DNA of 5,696 bases from Oscillospiraceae bacterium (GCA_009783605.1 WRDE01000151.1:1-5696), one strand, 5' to 3'. Shown: positions 1 to 4,982, counted from the stretch's first letter. Notes: generated from the letters alone by a model not told the origin. Translations and numbers: made by a program.

Positions 1-1
1 G

Positions 2-25
2 AAGTATTTTGAGGAGGACGGATAA
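2..25 (+). CDS. Possible last codons of an upstream gene (partial)
   Basis: From base 2 one frame reads K-Y-F-E-E-D-G and ends at a TAA at 23-25. This charged peptide would be a plausible C-terminus for a gene that begins outside the window. The ribosome site of the next gene (GAGGAGG, 11-17) lies inside it, which is common in tight operons. Eight triplets cannot prove coding, so this is only a possibility. Confidence 0.25.
   Translation, partial: KYFEEDG
11..17 (+). promoter_or_regulatory. Ribosome binding site, unusually far from the methyltransferase start
   Basis: GAGGAGG is a near-perfect Shine-Dalgarno sequence. The first in-frame start is the ATG at 34, leaving 16 bases between them, about twice the usual spacing. 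No ATG, GTG or TTG lies closer, and the next in-frame ATG (58) is further away. The ATG at 34 is therefore kept, and initiation may be weak. Confidence 0.5.
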
Positions 26-33
26 ACAAACGT

Positions 34-810
34 ATGGATTACGAAAAAGAAAGCAGAATGTTTAACCAGATGGCGGATTATTACGATACATACCGGCCCT
101 CCTACCCGGATGACATTATAGAGGCAATCATCCAAAAAACAAAGCTGTCCGCCGGATCAAAATTACTTGAAATCGGTTCCGGCAGCGGTAAGGCTACCGA
201 ACAGTTTACCGGCAACGGTTTCGAAATCCTTTGTATCGAACCCGGTGTAGATTTGGTTAAAAAAGGGATAGAAAAATTTAAGGATAAAAATATAGAATTC
301 ACCGTTTCACGGTTTGAAGATTTTTGTGCGCCGTCCGGCTATTTCGATACGATTTTTTCCGCTCAGGCGTTCCACTGGGTTCCGCAACCCGCGGGGTATG
401 AAAAATGCGCCCAAATATTGAAAAAAGACGGATTCCTGGCTTTATTTTGGAACATAGAGATTTCTTATGATACGGATTTTGACAAAAAATTTATGACCAT
501 TTTAAATAAATACTGCGGATTTGTATCCACTATGCAGGAAGCGGATTATCAAAAACGCCCGGAAACTATTATTGCCGGGATTGCCGGGAGCGATTTATTC
601 AAAGAGCCTGAGATGATACAATCCCATTGGGATAAACAATACACCGCCGACGAGTATTACGGTTATTTGCTAACGGGCAATGTTTTCGTCCAAAACCCTG
701 ACGAAGAAAAGCAAGCCTGCTGTGAGGAAATAAAGCAATTAGCTTCGGACTACAACGGTATTTTTAAGCGGCATTATATATGTGAGTTGTATTTGACGCA
801 AAAGAAGTAA
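34..810 (+). CDS. Class I SAM-dependent methyltransferase (type 11-like)
   Basis: A 258-residue soluble protein predicted to transfer a methyl group from S-adenosylmethionine to an unknown acceptor. The Rossmann core is clear. Motif I is LLEIGSGSGKAT at residues 44-55. The acidic residue ending strand 2, which should bind the SAM ribose, is E69 in ILCIEPG. The strand-4 region FDTIFSAQAFHW at 104-115 is followed by an E-x-x-x-x-x-LKKDGFLALFW segment (about 123-139), typical of methyltransferases related to the UbiE/type 11 group. The C-terminal third (about 145-258) is rich in Lys, Tyr and acidic residues and probably forms the substrate-side cap. The substrate cannot be read from the sequence. 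The gene is clearly richer in A+T and Lys codons than ispE and the other downstream genes, suggesting recent acquisition. It ends 25 bases before the Rrf2 start with no terminator between them, so readthrough is possible. The family call is firm; the function is unknown. Confidence 0.88.
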   Translation: MDYEKESRMFNQMADYYDTYRPSYPDDIIEAIIQKTKLSAGSKLLEIGSGSGKATEQFTGNGFEILCIEPGVDLVKKGIEKFKDKNIEFTVSRFEDFCAPSGYFDTIFSAQAFHWVPQPAGYEKCAQILKKDGFLALFWNIEISYDTDFDKKFMTILNKYCGFVSTMQEADYQKRPETIIAGIAGSDLFKEPEMIQSHWDKQYTADEYYGYLLTGNVFVQNPDEEKQACCEEIKQLASDYNGIFKRHYICELYLTQKK

Positions 811-822
811 CCATCGTTCTTT

Positions 823-828
823 GGAGGG
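823..828 (+). promoter_or_regulatory. Ribosome binding site fixing the Rrf2 start
   Basis: GGAGGG sits 7 bases before the ATG at 836. An in-frame TTG at 821 would put this site inside the coding region, so the ATG at 836 is the better start. It also gives a protein whose residue numbering matches the family (Asp8, Cys92). Confidence 0.75.
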
Positions 829-835
829 TACCCCC

Positions 836-1255
836 ATGCACATCAACCTCGAATCCGACTATGCGGCGCGGATCGTCCATCATTTGGCACATTTGCCGCT
901 CGGTACCTGTCTGAGCGCGGCGGAAATTGCGCAGCAGACCGGCCTTTCGCCGCGGTTCACCTTAAAGATCCTCGGCAAGCTGGCTGCCGCGGGGCTGGCC
1001 GCTTCGCAAAAGGGCGTCCGGGGCGGCTACCGGCTGGCGAAAAAGCCGGCCGAAATCACGCTGCGGGCGGTGATCGAGGCGGTGGAGGGGCCGTACCGGT
1101 TCAGCCGTTGTATCGGCGGTGATTATGACTGCTGTTCCCCTGTCGCCGCTTGTCCTTTTTATGACGTTTTTGATGAAATCACCCAAATGGTGACCGAGAA
1201 ATTGGATATGGTGGATTTTGAGCAATTCATAATTCATAATGAAAGGCTGCCATAA
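836..1255 (+). CDS. Rrf2-family transcriptional regulator with putative Fe-S ligands
   Basis: A 139-residue DNA-binding protein, normal length for Rrf2/IscR/NsrR regulators. The winged helix-turn-helix spans about residues 1-80, with the recognition region LSAAEIAQQTGLSPRFTLKI (26-45) and the hallmark wing KGVRGGYRLAK (59-69). A cysteine cluster follows: C92, C99, C100 and C106. This matches the Cys-x(5-7)-Cys-x5-Cys pattern that holds a [2Fe-2S] or [4Fe-4S] cluster in IscR and NsrR. Asp8 is present, as in the Asp-ligated NsrR of Streptomyces, while the position matching IscR His107 is Tyr109. The protein may therefore sense NO, redox state or Fe-S supply, but no target is proven. The last residues (FIIHNERLP) are encoded by a short-repeat tract that also supplies the stop codon, so the natural C-terminus may have been altered. 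ispE starts 76 bases downstream. The family is certain; the cluster is inferred. Confidence 0.88.
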   Translation: MHINLESDYAARIVHHLAHLPLGTCLSAAEIAQQTGLSPRFTLKILGKLAAAGLAASQKGVRGGYRLAKKPAEITLRAVIEAVEGPYRFSRCIGGDYDCCSPVAACPFYDVFDEITQMVTEKLDMVDFEQFIIHNERLP

Positions 1256-1268
1256 TTATGCATTATGA
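1224..1268 (+). repeat. Inverted arms of 7-bp repeats (AATTCAT / ATTATGC type)
   Basis: The left arm AATTCATAATTCATAATG (1224-1241) has a 7-base period. The right arm CATAATTATGCATTATG (1251-1267) has the same period in inverse sense, and CATAATG (1235-1241) pairs exactly with CATTATG (1261-1267). The tract covers the last Rrf2 codons and its TAA (1253-1255) and runs into the gap before ispE. It is far richer in A+T than its surroundings. It could be a dispersed short tandem repeat, a small palindromic element, or a degenerate operator. Confidence 0.6.
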
Positions 1269-1281
1269 TAGCCGCCGCAGA

Positions 1282-1293
1282 TTTCCCGGGAAA
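1282..1293. promoter_or_regulatory. 12-bp perfect palindrome upstream of ispE, candidate operator
   Basis: TTTCCCGGGAAA is a perfect palindrome whose right edge is 38 bases before the ispE start. Without a loop it is a poor terminator, but it suits a dimeric regulator, and the Rrf2 protein encoded just upstream is the obvious candidate. No promoter could be placed clearly around it, so operator function is an inference. Confidence 0.35.
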
Positions 1294-1331
1294 CCTTTTT
1301 CTTCATTATTGTGTCTGAATAAGGAGTTTTT

Positions 1332-2198
1332 ATGACCATTACCGTGGCCGCGCCGGCTAAAATCAATTTGACATTGGATATCACCGGGCGGTTGGATAAC
1401 GGCTATCATACCATTCGCTCGGTGATGCAGGCGGTGGATCTGGCCGACAGGATCACGCTGACGCTGACCGGACGGCCGGGTATACGGGTATCCATAGACG
1501 ACCGGACCGGCGGTGATTCGCTGCCGGCCGATTCCCGCAACACCGCTTACCGGGCCGCCGCGCTGATGTTTGCGGGTTCGGGTTATGCCGGCGGAGCGGA
1601 GATACATATCGAAAAACATATCCCCCAGCAGGCCGGTCTCGGCGGCGGCAGCGCCGACGCGGCAGGGGTGCTGACCGGGCTGAACCGGCTGTTAGCCGCG
1701 GATTTCTGCCGGGAGCGGCTGATGGCGCTGGGCGCAGAGGTCGGCGCCGACGTCCCGTTCTGCGTACACGGCGGCACCGCGCTGGCCGCCGGTATCGGGG
1801 CGGATATCTCGCCGCTACCAACCCTGCCCGGCTGCCATATCGTGATCGCCAAACCAGCCGGCGGCGTTTCGACGGCGGAAGCCTACCGGCTGGCCGACGG
1901 CGCCGTGATAACCGCCCGGCCCGACCATGACCGGCTGGAACAGGCGCTGCGGGAGCGCGACTTGCCGGAAATCGGCGCACTGCTCTGCAATGTATTTGAA
2001 CCGGCCCTGGCCCTGCCGGAAACCGGCAATATGCATACTATCATGCGCCGCCACCGCTGTCTCGGCTGCCAGATGACCGGCAGCGGCTCAGCCAGCTTCG
2101 CCCTGTTCGACAACCCCGCCGCCGCGGCAGACTGTGCCGCGGCCCTGCGCGGGCCATATCCGCAGACATATCTGTGCCGGCCGGTTTTAGAGCTTTAG
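1332..2198 (+). CDS. ispE: 4-diphosphocytidyl-2-C-methyl-D-erythritol kinase (IspE)
   Basis: A cytosolic GHMP kinase of 288 residues, the usual IspE length. It phosphorylates the 2-hydroxyl of 4-diphosphocytidyl-2-C-methylerythritol with ATP, the fourth step of the MEP route to isopentenyl diphosphate. Three diagnostic blocks are present: the N-terminal PAKINLTLDI (8-17) with Lys10, the glycine-rich ATP loop PQQAGLGGGSADAAG (98-112), and the C-terminal MTGSGSASFALF (248-259). GADVPFC (138-144) contains Asp140, matching the catalytic Asp of E. coli IspE. The N-terminal GYH (24-26) is also typical. The start at 1332 is supported by AAGGAG at 1321-1326, 5 bases upstream. The gene follows the Rrf2 regulator and is followed after 17 bases by a lipoprotein gene, so these are probably co-transcribed. 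It is complete, with no missing key residue. Confidence 0.95.
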   Translation: MTITVAAPAKINLTLDITGRLDNGYHTIRSVMQAVDLADRITLTLTGRPGIRVSIDDRTGGDSLPADSRNTAYRAAALMFAGSGYAGGAEIHIEKHIPQQAGLGGGSADAAGVLTGLNRLLAADFCRERLMALGAEVGADVPFCVHGGTALAAGIGADISPLPTLPGCHIVIAKPAGGVSTAEAYRLADGAVITARPDHDRLEQALRERDLPEIGALLCNVFEPALALPETGNMHTIMRRHRCLGCQMTGSGSASFALFDNPAAAADCAAALRGPYPQTYLCRPVLEL

Positions 2199-2204
2199 AA
2201 AGGA
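2198..2204 (+). promoter_or_regulatory. Ribosome binding site fixing the lipoprotein start
   Basis: GAAAGGA overlaps the last base of the ispE stop codon and lies 11 bases before the ATG at 2216. A longer in-frame start (GTG at 2174) lies within ispE and would put 14 extra residues in front of a perfect lipoprotein signal peptide, so 2216 is chosen. Confidence 0.65.
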
Positions 2205-2215
2205 CACATAACATC

Positions 2216-3373
2216 ATGAAAAAATCAGGATTTTTGACTGCGGCCGCGCTGTTGGCGCTGGTGCTTTCTCTTGCCGGCTGCGGTGTGATCACCGATTCCG
2301 CTTCCCGGCCGCCGGAGGAAACCTCTTCCGACCCTTTCAACGCCTCCACCCCCGCCTTTACCGCTCCCACTACCGGCAGCGCCATGCTGATCGTCACCGC
2401 CGACGTGCCGCTGGCCGCGTTCACCACCGTTCCCTCCGATATGGCCAGCACTGCCGGCAGCACCGTATCCGCTGTCAGTATGCCGACGGCTCCCGTCACC
2501 GTCACCAGCTGGTCTGCGGGAAATACCACCCCGCGCCCGGTTGTCATCCAGCCGGCCGCCACCACCCAACGTCCGGCCGCCACCACCCAACTGCCGGTCA
2601 CCACTGCCCGGCAGTTGACCACCACTGCCGCCCCGCCGGTCAAAGCCGAAACCAGCTTCCAGATCTCCGACAGCGCGGGCGCAGTCTTGTTTACCGCCCG
2701 GGATCTCTCCGCTGTGACGGCGGAAAAACCGGAGGGCCAGACCGGGTATTGCCTGCAATTTCTGGCCAATGAAACCGGCGCCGCCAAGCTGCAGAGCCTC
2801 TCGGCGCAATACAGGGGACAGGATCTGTCGTTATATGTCGGCGGCAGCTTCTCCAGCAAGATCAATTTCCCCTCTGCCGTCACCAACGGTATCTTCCGGG
2901 CTTTTTCCTTTGCGAACAAAGCCGACGCCGAAGCGCTGGTCCGGCAGATTATGCGGGATGTGCCGGCGGTTTCCGCCACCCAGTCCGCCGTCCCCTCCAC
3001 CACCGCCGCAACCCAGTCAGGCGGCGGCTCCTCACAATCCACTACCGCGCCGACCTCCCCCTCTGCCAGCAGTTTCGCGATGACTGACGCGTACAACAAC
3101 ATCTTTATGACCGCCGCCGATCTGAAAGACGTCGCCGTCAGCTTTAACGCCGGCACCAACGCCTGGCGGATCACCTTCAATTTCAAGGATGCCGCCAAAC
3201 TGACCCGGGAATCCACCCGGTTAGACGGACAGACGGTCCGGCTCTTTATCGGCAAAACCCGCATTTCGGAATTCCCGATGCAGATCATCACCTCCGGCCG
3301 GTTCCATTTAGACGGCTATACCGAACCGGAGGCGAACACGCTGGCGGGGGTTGCGCGGAAGGATATTGTGTAG
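2216..3373 (+). CDS. Secreted lipoprotein with two SecDF P1-head-like domains
   Basis: A 385-residue predicted lipoprotein. The signal peptide has two lysines (2-3), a hydrophobic core, and the lipobox LAGC with lipidated Cys22, so it should be anchored on the outer face of the membrane. Residues about 24-145 form a Thr/Pro/Ala/Ser-rich stalk. Two similar globular units follow, at about 148-246 and 287-382, joined by a Ser/Thr/Gly-rich linker (247-286). Each runs as: F-T/M-T-A-x-D-L near its start, a hydrophobic strand, then a K-L segment, G-Q-x-(L/V)-x-L-(Y/F)-(V/I)-G, a small-residue strand, and a final helix with (A/P)-E-A-x-x-L. Unit 2 (FMTAADLKDVAVSF, then GRFHLDGYTEPEANTLAG) resembles the P1 head subdomain of SecD/SecDF, where G-x-F-T-x-x-E-A-x-x-L-A is typical. 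None of the SecD membrane segments is present. The role is unknown; protein binding at the cell surface is possible. The gene follows ispE by 17 bases, and its TAG stop begins a repeat tract. Confidence 0.85.
   Translation: MKKSGFLTAAALLALVLSLAGCGVITDSASRPPEETSSDPFNASTPAFTAPTTGSAMLIVTADVPLAAFTTVPSDMASTAGSTVSAVSMPTAPVTVTSWSAGNTTPRPVVIQPAATTQRPAATTQLPVTTARQLTTTAAPPVKAETSFQISDSAGAVLFTARDLSAVTAEKPEGQTGYCLQFLANETGAAKLQSLSAQYRGQDLSLYVGGSFSSKINFPSAVTNGIFRAFSFANKADAEALVRQIMRDVPAVSATQSAVPSTTAATQSGGGSSQSTTAPTSPSASSFAMTDAYNNIFMTAADLKDVAVSFNAGTNAWRITFNFKDAAKLTRESTRLDGQTVRLFIGKTRISEFPMQIITSGRFHLDGYTEPEANTLAGVARKDIV
2552..2591 (+). repeat. 21-bp tandem duplication in the lipoprotein stalk
   Basis: A 19-base stretch (CCGGCCGCCACCACCCAAC) occurs at 2552-2570 and again exactly at 2573-2591, a 21-base period. 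It encodes the heptapeptide repeat PAATTQR/PAATTQL (residues 113-126). Such in-frame repeats let the stalk length vary by slippage. Confidence 0.85.
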
Positions 3374-3397
3374 TGTGAGTAGTGGTTAGTGGATAGA
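3371..3397 (+). repeat. Left arm of inverted 7-bp repeats (TAGTGGT type)
   Basis: This tract reads as units of TAGTG plus two bases and begins at the lipoprotein stop codon (TAG, 3371-3373). GTGAGTAGTGG at 3375-3385 is the exact reverse complement of 3505-3515 in the right arm. The two arms enclose the terminator and the next gene's promoter. Confidence 0.75.
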
Positions 3398-3402
3398 ATG
3401 AT

Positions 3403-3438
3403 GACGGCGGGCTTTTTGCCCGTCGTTTTTTCATTTTT
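3403..3438 (+). terminator. Rho-independent terminator after the lipoprotein gene
   Basis: A 10-pair stem, GACGGCGGGC (3403-3412) with GCCCGTCGTT (3418-3427), two pairs being G-T, closes a TTTTT loop. It is followed by a long T-rich run to 3438. It lies 30 bases after the lipoprotein stop and should end the upstream transcript. Confidence 0.9.
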
Positions 3439-3444
3439 TTATTG

Positions 3445-3473
3445 CGTTTGTTGTTCCGATGTGGTAGTATAAT
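3445..3473 (+). promoter_or_regulatory. Putative sigma-A promoter for the aldo/keto reductase
   Basis: A perfect -10 box TATAAT lies at 3468-3473 in the AT-rich stretch after the terminator. The -35 is weak: TTTGTT or TTGCGT can be found 15 or 20 bases upstream, none ideal. Transcription from about 3480 would give a leader of roughly 64 bases containing the right-hand 7-bp repeats. Confidence 0.6.
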
Positions 3474-3488
3474 TAAGAAGTATGTTTT

Positions 3489-3529
3489 AATCACTAATCA
3501 CTGTCCACTACTCACTAATCACTAACTAC
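3489..3529 (+). repeat. Right arm of inverted 7-bp repeats (TCACTAA type)
   Basis: Five consecutive 7-base units (TCACTAA, TCACTGT, CCACTAC, TCACTAA, TCACTAA) run from 3491 to 3525 and lie just before the reductase ribosome site. They are the inverse of the units at 3371-3397. The tract would lie in the reductase 5' leader. Confidence 0.8.
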
Positions 3530-3543
3530 AAAGGAGCACTATT

Positions 3544-4674
3544 ATGCAATACAGAGATTTCGGCCAGACCGGCGAGAAGATTTCGGCCCTCGGGTTCGGG
3601 TGTATGCACCTGCCGGAGATACATAAGGACGGCAGATTCGTGGAGATGGACTTCGAGAAGGGCGTCCCGATGCTGCACAAGGCCTTCGATGAAGGGGTCA
3701 ACTACTACGATTCCGCGCCCTATTACTGCCAGTCCCAGAGCGAGATCGTGATGGGCCGCGCCCTGAAAGACCGCCGCAGCAAGGTGCTGCTGTCCACCAA
3801 ATGCCCGCTCGGCGACGTGAAAACGCCGGCGGGTTACCGGGAGCAGATCGAAAAGTCGCTCAGGAAGATGGAGACCGATTACATCGACTTCTACCACTTC
3901 TGGGGCATCGGCAAGGGCGGCTTCGACGATCAGATCATGAAGCATGACCTGCTGGGCGAGGCGGCCAAGGCGAAGGAGGCTGGTCTGATCCGGCACATCT
4001 CCTTCTCGTTCCACGACGACCCGAAGAACATCAAGTATATCATCGACGGCGCCATCAAATACGGCGTGCCGATGGAGACGATGCTGGTGCAGTACAACCT
4101 GCTGGACCGCGCGTCGGAGGAGGGCATCGCCTACGCCGCCTCCAAAGGCGTCGGCGTGGTGGCGATGGGCCCGGTAGGCGGCGGCCGGCTGGCGGCGCCG
4201 ACCCAGTTCGGCACCGGCATTTCGTCCGCGGCGACCTATGAGCTGGCGATCAAATTCGTCCTCGGCAATCCCGGTATCTGCTGCGCCCTGTCGGGGATGC
4301 GGACGATGGAGCAGGTCGAGATGAACGTCGAGGTCGGCAAAAAGCCGGCGCTGACCGAGCAGGAATGGAAGGACGTCGCCAAGGCCGTCGAGGATCTGCG
4401 CAAATTCTCCGACCTCTACTGCACCGGCTGCAATTACTGCCAGCCCTGCCCGGCCGATATCAAAATTCCGCACCTGTTCCACCAATACACCCTCTACAAC
4501 GTCTACGGCCTGCGCGACGCCGGCAAAAACGGCTACCGGCACTACAAAGTCGTCGAGAAAAAACCGGCGGTAGAGCAATGCACCGACTGCGGGCTGTGCG
4601 AGGAAAAATGCCCGCAGAAATTGGAGATCCGGGCGCTGCTGAAGAAGGTGGATGAGGTTATGATGAGCTTGTAA
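3544..4674 (+). CDS. Aldo/keto reductase with C-terminal 4Fe-4S ferredoxin domain
   Basis: A 376-residue cytosolic oxidoreductase of the type often labelled predicted oxidoreductase of the aldo/keto reductase family (COG1453-like). Residues about 1-280 form the AKR barrel, with the catalytic tetrad visible as Asp56, Tyr61 (DSAPYY), Lys86 (STKCPL) and His118 (FYHFWG). The N-terminal block GQTGEKISALGFGCMHLP is typical. The C-terminal part carries two cysteine motifs, CTGCNYCQPCP (C293, C296, C299, C302) and CTDCGLCEEKCP (C346, C349, C352, C356), expected to bind two [4Fe-4S] clusters. Hydride transfer could thus be coupled to one-electron carriers in an anaerobe; the substrate is unknown. The start is supported by AAAGGAG (3530-3536), 7 bases upstream. 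The gene has its own promoter and a hairpin terminator immediately downstream, so it is probably monocistronic. Its TAA is the first triplet of a repeat unit. No key residue is missing. Confidence 0.93.
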   Translation: MQYRDFGQTGEKISALGFGCMHLPEIHKDGRFVEMDFEKGVPMLHKAFDEGVNYYDSAPYYCQSQSEIVMGRALKDRRSKVLLSTKCPLGDVKTPAGYREQIEKSLRKMETDYIDFYHFWGIGKGGFDDQIMKHDLLGEAAKAKEAGLIRHISFSFHDDPKNIKYIIDGAIKYGVPMETMLVQYNLLDRASEEGIAYAASKGVGVVAMGPVGGGRLAAPTQFGTGISSAATYELAIKFVLGNPGICCALSGMRTMEQVEMNVEVGKKPALTEQEWKDVAKAVEDLRKFSDLYCTGCNYCQPCPADIKIPHLFHQYTLYNVYGLRDAGKNGYRHYKVVEKKPAVEQCTDCGLCEEKCPQKLEIRALLKKVDEVMMSL

Positions 4675-4762
4675 CCAACACATGTACAAGAAATAACATT
4701 CGCGCTGCGGCGCGGAAGTTATTTTTGTGGTGCGTTTTAACGCAATGTTGGGAAACCAATGG
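4672..4762 (+). repeat. Repeat unit 1, overlapping the reductase stop codon
   Basis: The unit begins exactly at the TAA stop (TAACCAACACAT, 4672-4683) and ends GGGAAACCAATGG (4750-4762). Both ends are identical to those of unit 3. The centre differs from unit 3 in sequence but forms the same kind of hairpin. Confidence 0.75.
4691..4726 (+). terminator. Hairpin terminator of the aldo/keto reductase
   Basis: AAATAACATTCGCGC (4691-4705) pairs with GCGCGGAAGTTATTT (4710-4724) around a TGCG loop. There are 14 pairs in 15 positions, with one A-A mismatch and one G-T pair, and the T-run extends to 4726. It lies 16 bases after the stop codon. It is also the hairpin of repeat unit 1. Confidence 0.8.
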
Positions 4763-4781
4763 GTTTTCGCACTCAATTAGA

Positions 4782-4839
4782 GTCTGCGAACTGGAGAACA
4801 TATTTTTGTTCTGCGCTTTAACACAATTTCGGGAAACCA
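4782..4839 (+). repeat. Repeat unit 2, partial copy lacking the left stem arm
   Basis: These 58 bases match 4875-4932 with one difference (A4789 against G4882), a 93-base offset. The head and left stem arm of the element are absent. Instead TTCGCA (4766-4771) can pair with TGCGAA (4785-4790), a pairing made possible by the single changed base. Confidence 0.85.
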
Positions 4840-4841
4840 GC

Positions 4842-4936
4842 TAACCAACACATACACAATAAATATGTTCTCCTGTCTGCGGACTGGAGAACATATTTTT
4901 GTTCTGCGCTTTAACACAATTTCGGGAAACCAATGG
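4842..4936 (+). repeat. Repeat unit 3, full copy with a perfect 13-bp stem
   Basis: AAATATGTTCTCC (4861-4873) pairs perfectly with GGAGAACATATTT (4886-4898). Inside it, after a T-T mismatch, GTC/GAC close a TGCG loop (4878-4881). The stem is followed by TTG rather than a long T-run, so it could be a second terminator, but a weaker one. Confidence 0.85.
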
Positions 4937-4944
4937 AATTGCCC

Positions 4945-4971
4945 TAAATAAAGAGAACGCCGGCAGCGGCG
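4945..4971 (-). terminator. Probable weak terminator of the symporter gene
   Basis: On the minus strand, just after the symporter stop, CGCCG and CGGCG (4967-4971 and 4958-4962) form a 5-pair GC stem around CTGC. TTCTCTTTATTTA follows. The stem is short and the T-run interrupted, so efficiency is doubtful. The repeat-unit hairpins beyond it may serve as back-up. Confidence 0.4.
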
Positions 4972-4982
4972 ACCCTCCTGTT

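Larger units (their letters stand above)
4672..4936 (+). repeat. Array of three copies of a 91-95-bp hairpin element filling the gap
   Basis: The gap between the reductase and the convergent symporter (about 308 bases) contains no believable gene. It consists mostly of three related units: a full unit at 4672-4762, a partial unit at 4782-4839 and a full unit at 4842-4936. Full units share the head TAACCAACACAT, a hairpin with a TGCG loop, and the tail ending GGGAAACCAATGG. Bases 4763-4781 are a unique spacer. Confidence 0.8.

Noticed and set aside
793..821. Promoter for the Rrf2 gene with -35 TTGACG at 793-798
   Set aside because: No acceptable -10 box lies 16-18 bases downstream (GTTCTT only), and the hexamer is within the methyltransferase coding end.
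2041..3291. A 416-codon open frame on the minus strand opposite the lipoprotein gene
   Set aside because: The + strand frame has a signal peptide, lipobox and repeated domains. The minus frame is a by-product of GC-rich codon use, with a Val/Ala/Thr-rich low-complexity product and no recognisable motif.
2774..3373. A full SecD or SecDF gene
   Set aside because: Only the head-like segments are present; there are no SecD transmembrane helices, and the protein is a lipoprotein.
3526..4776. A 416-codon open frame on the minus strand opposite the reductase gene
   Set aside because: It mirrors a gene with clear catalytic and cysteine motifs. Its own product looks like a GC-rich shadow (His/Asp/Val/Arg-rich), and it runs through the terminator and promoter region.
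4672..4936. Integron attC sites as an explanation for the repeat array
   Set aside because: Length and dyad form are suggestive, but no core site of the GTTRRRY/RYYYAAC type is found at the right places and there are no cassette genes between the units.
4672..4936. CRISPR array
   Set aside because: Only two full units exist, they are far too long and diverged between themselves, and there are no uniform spacers.
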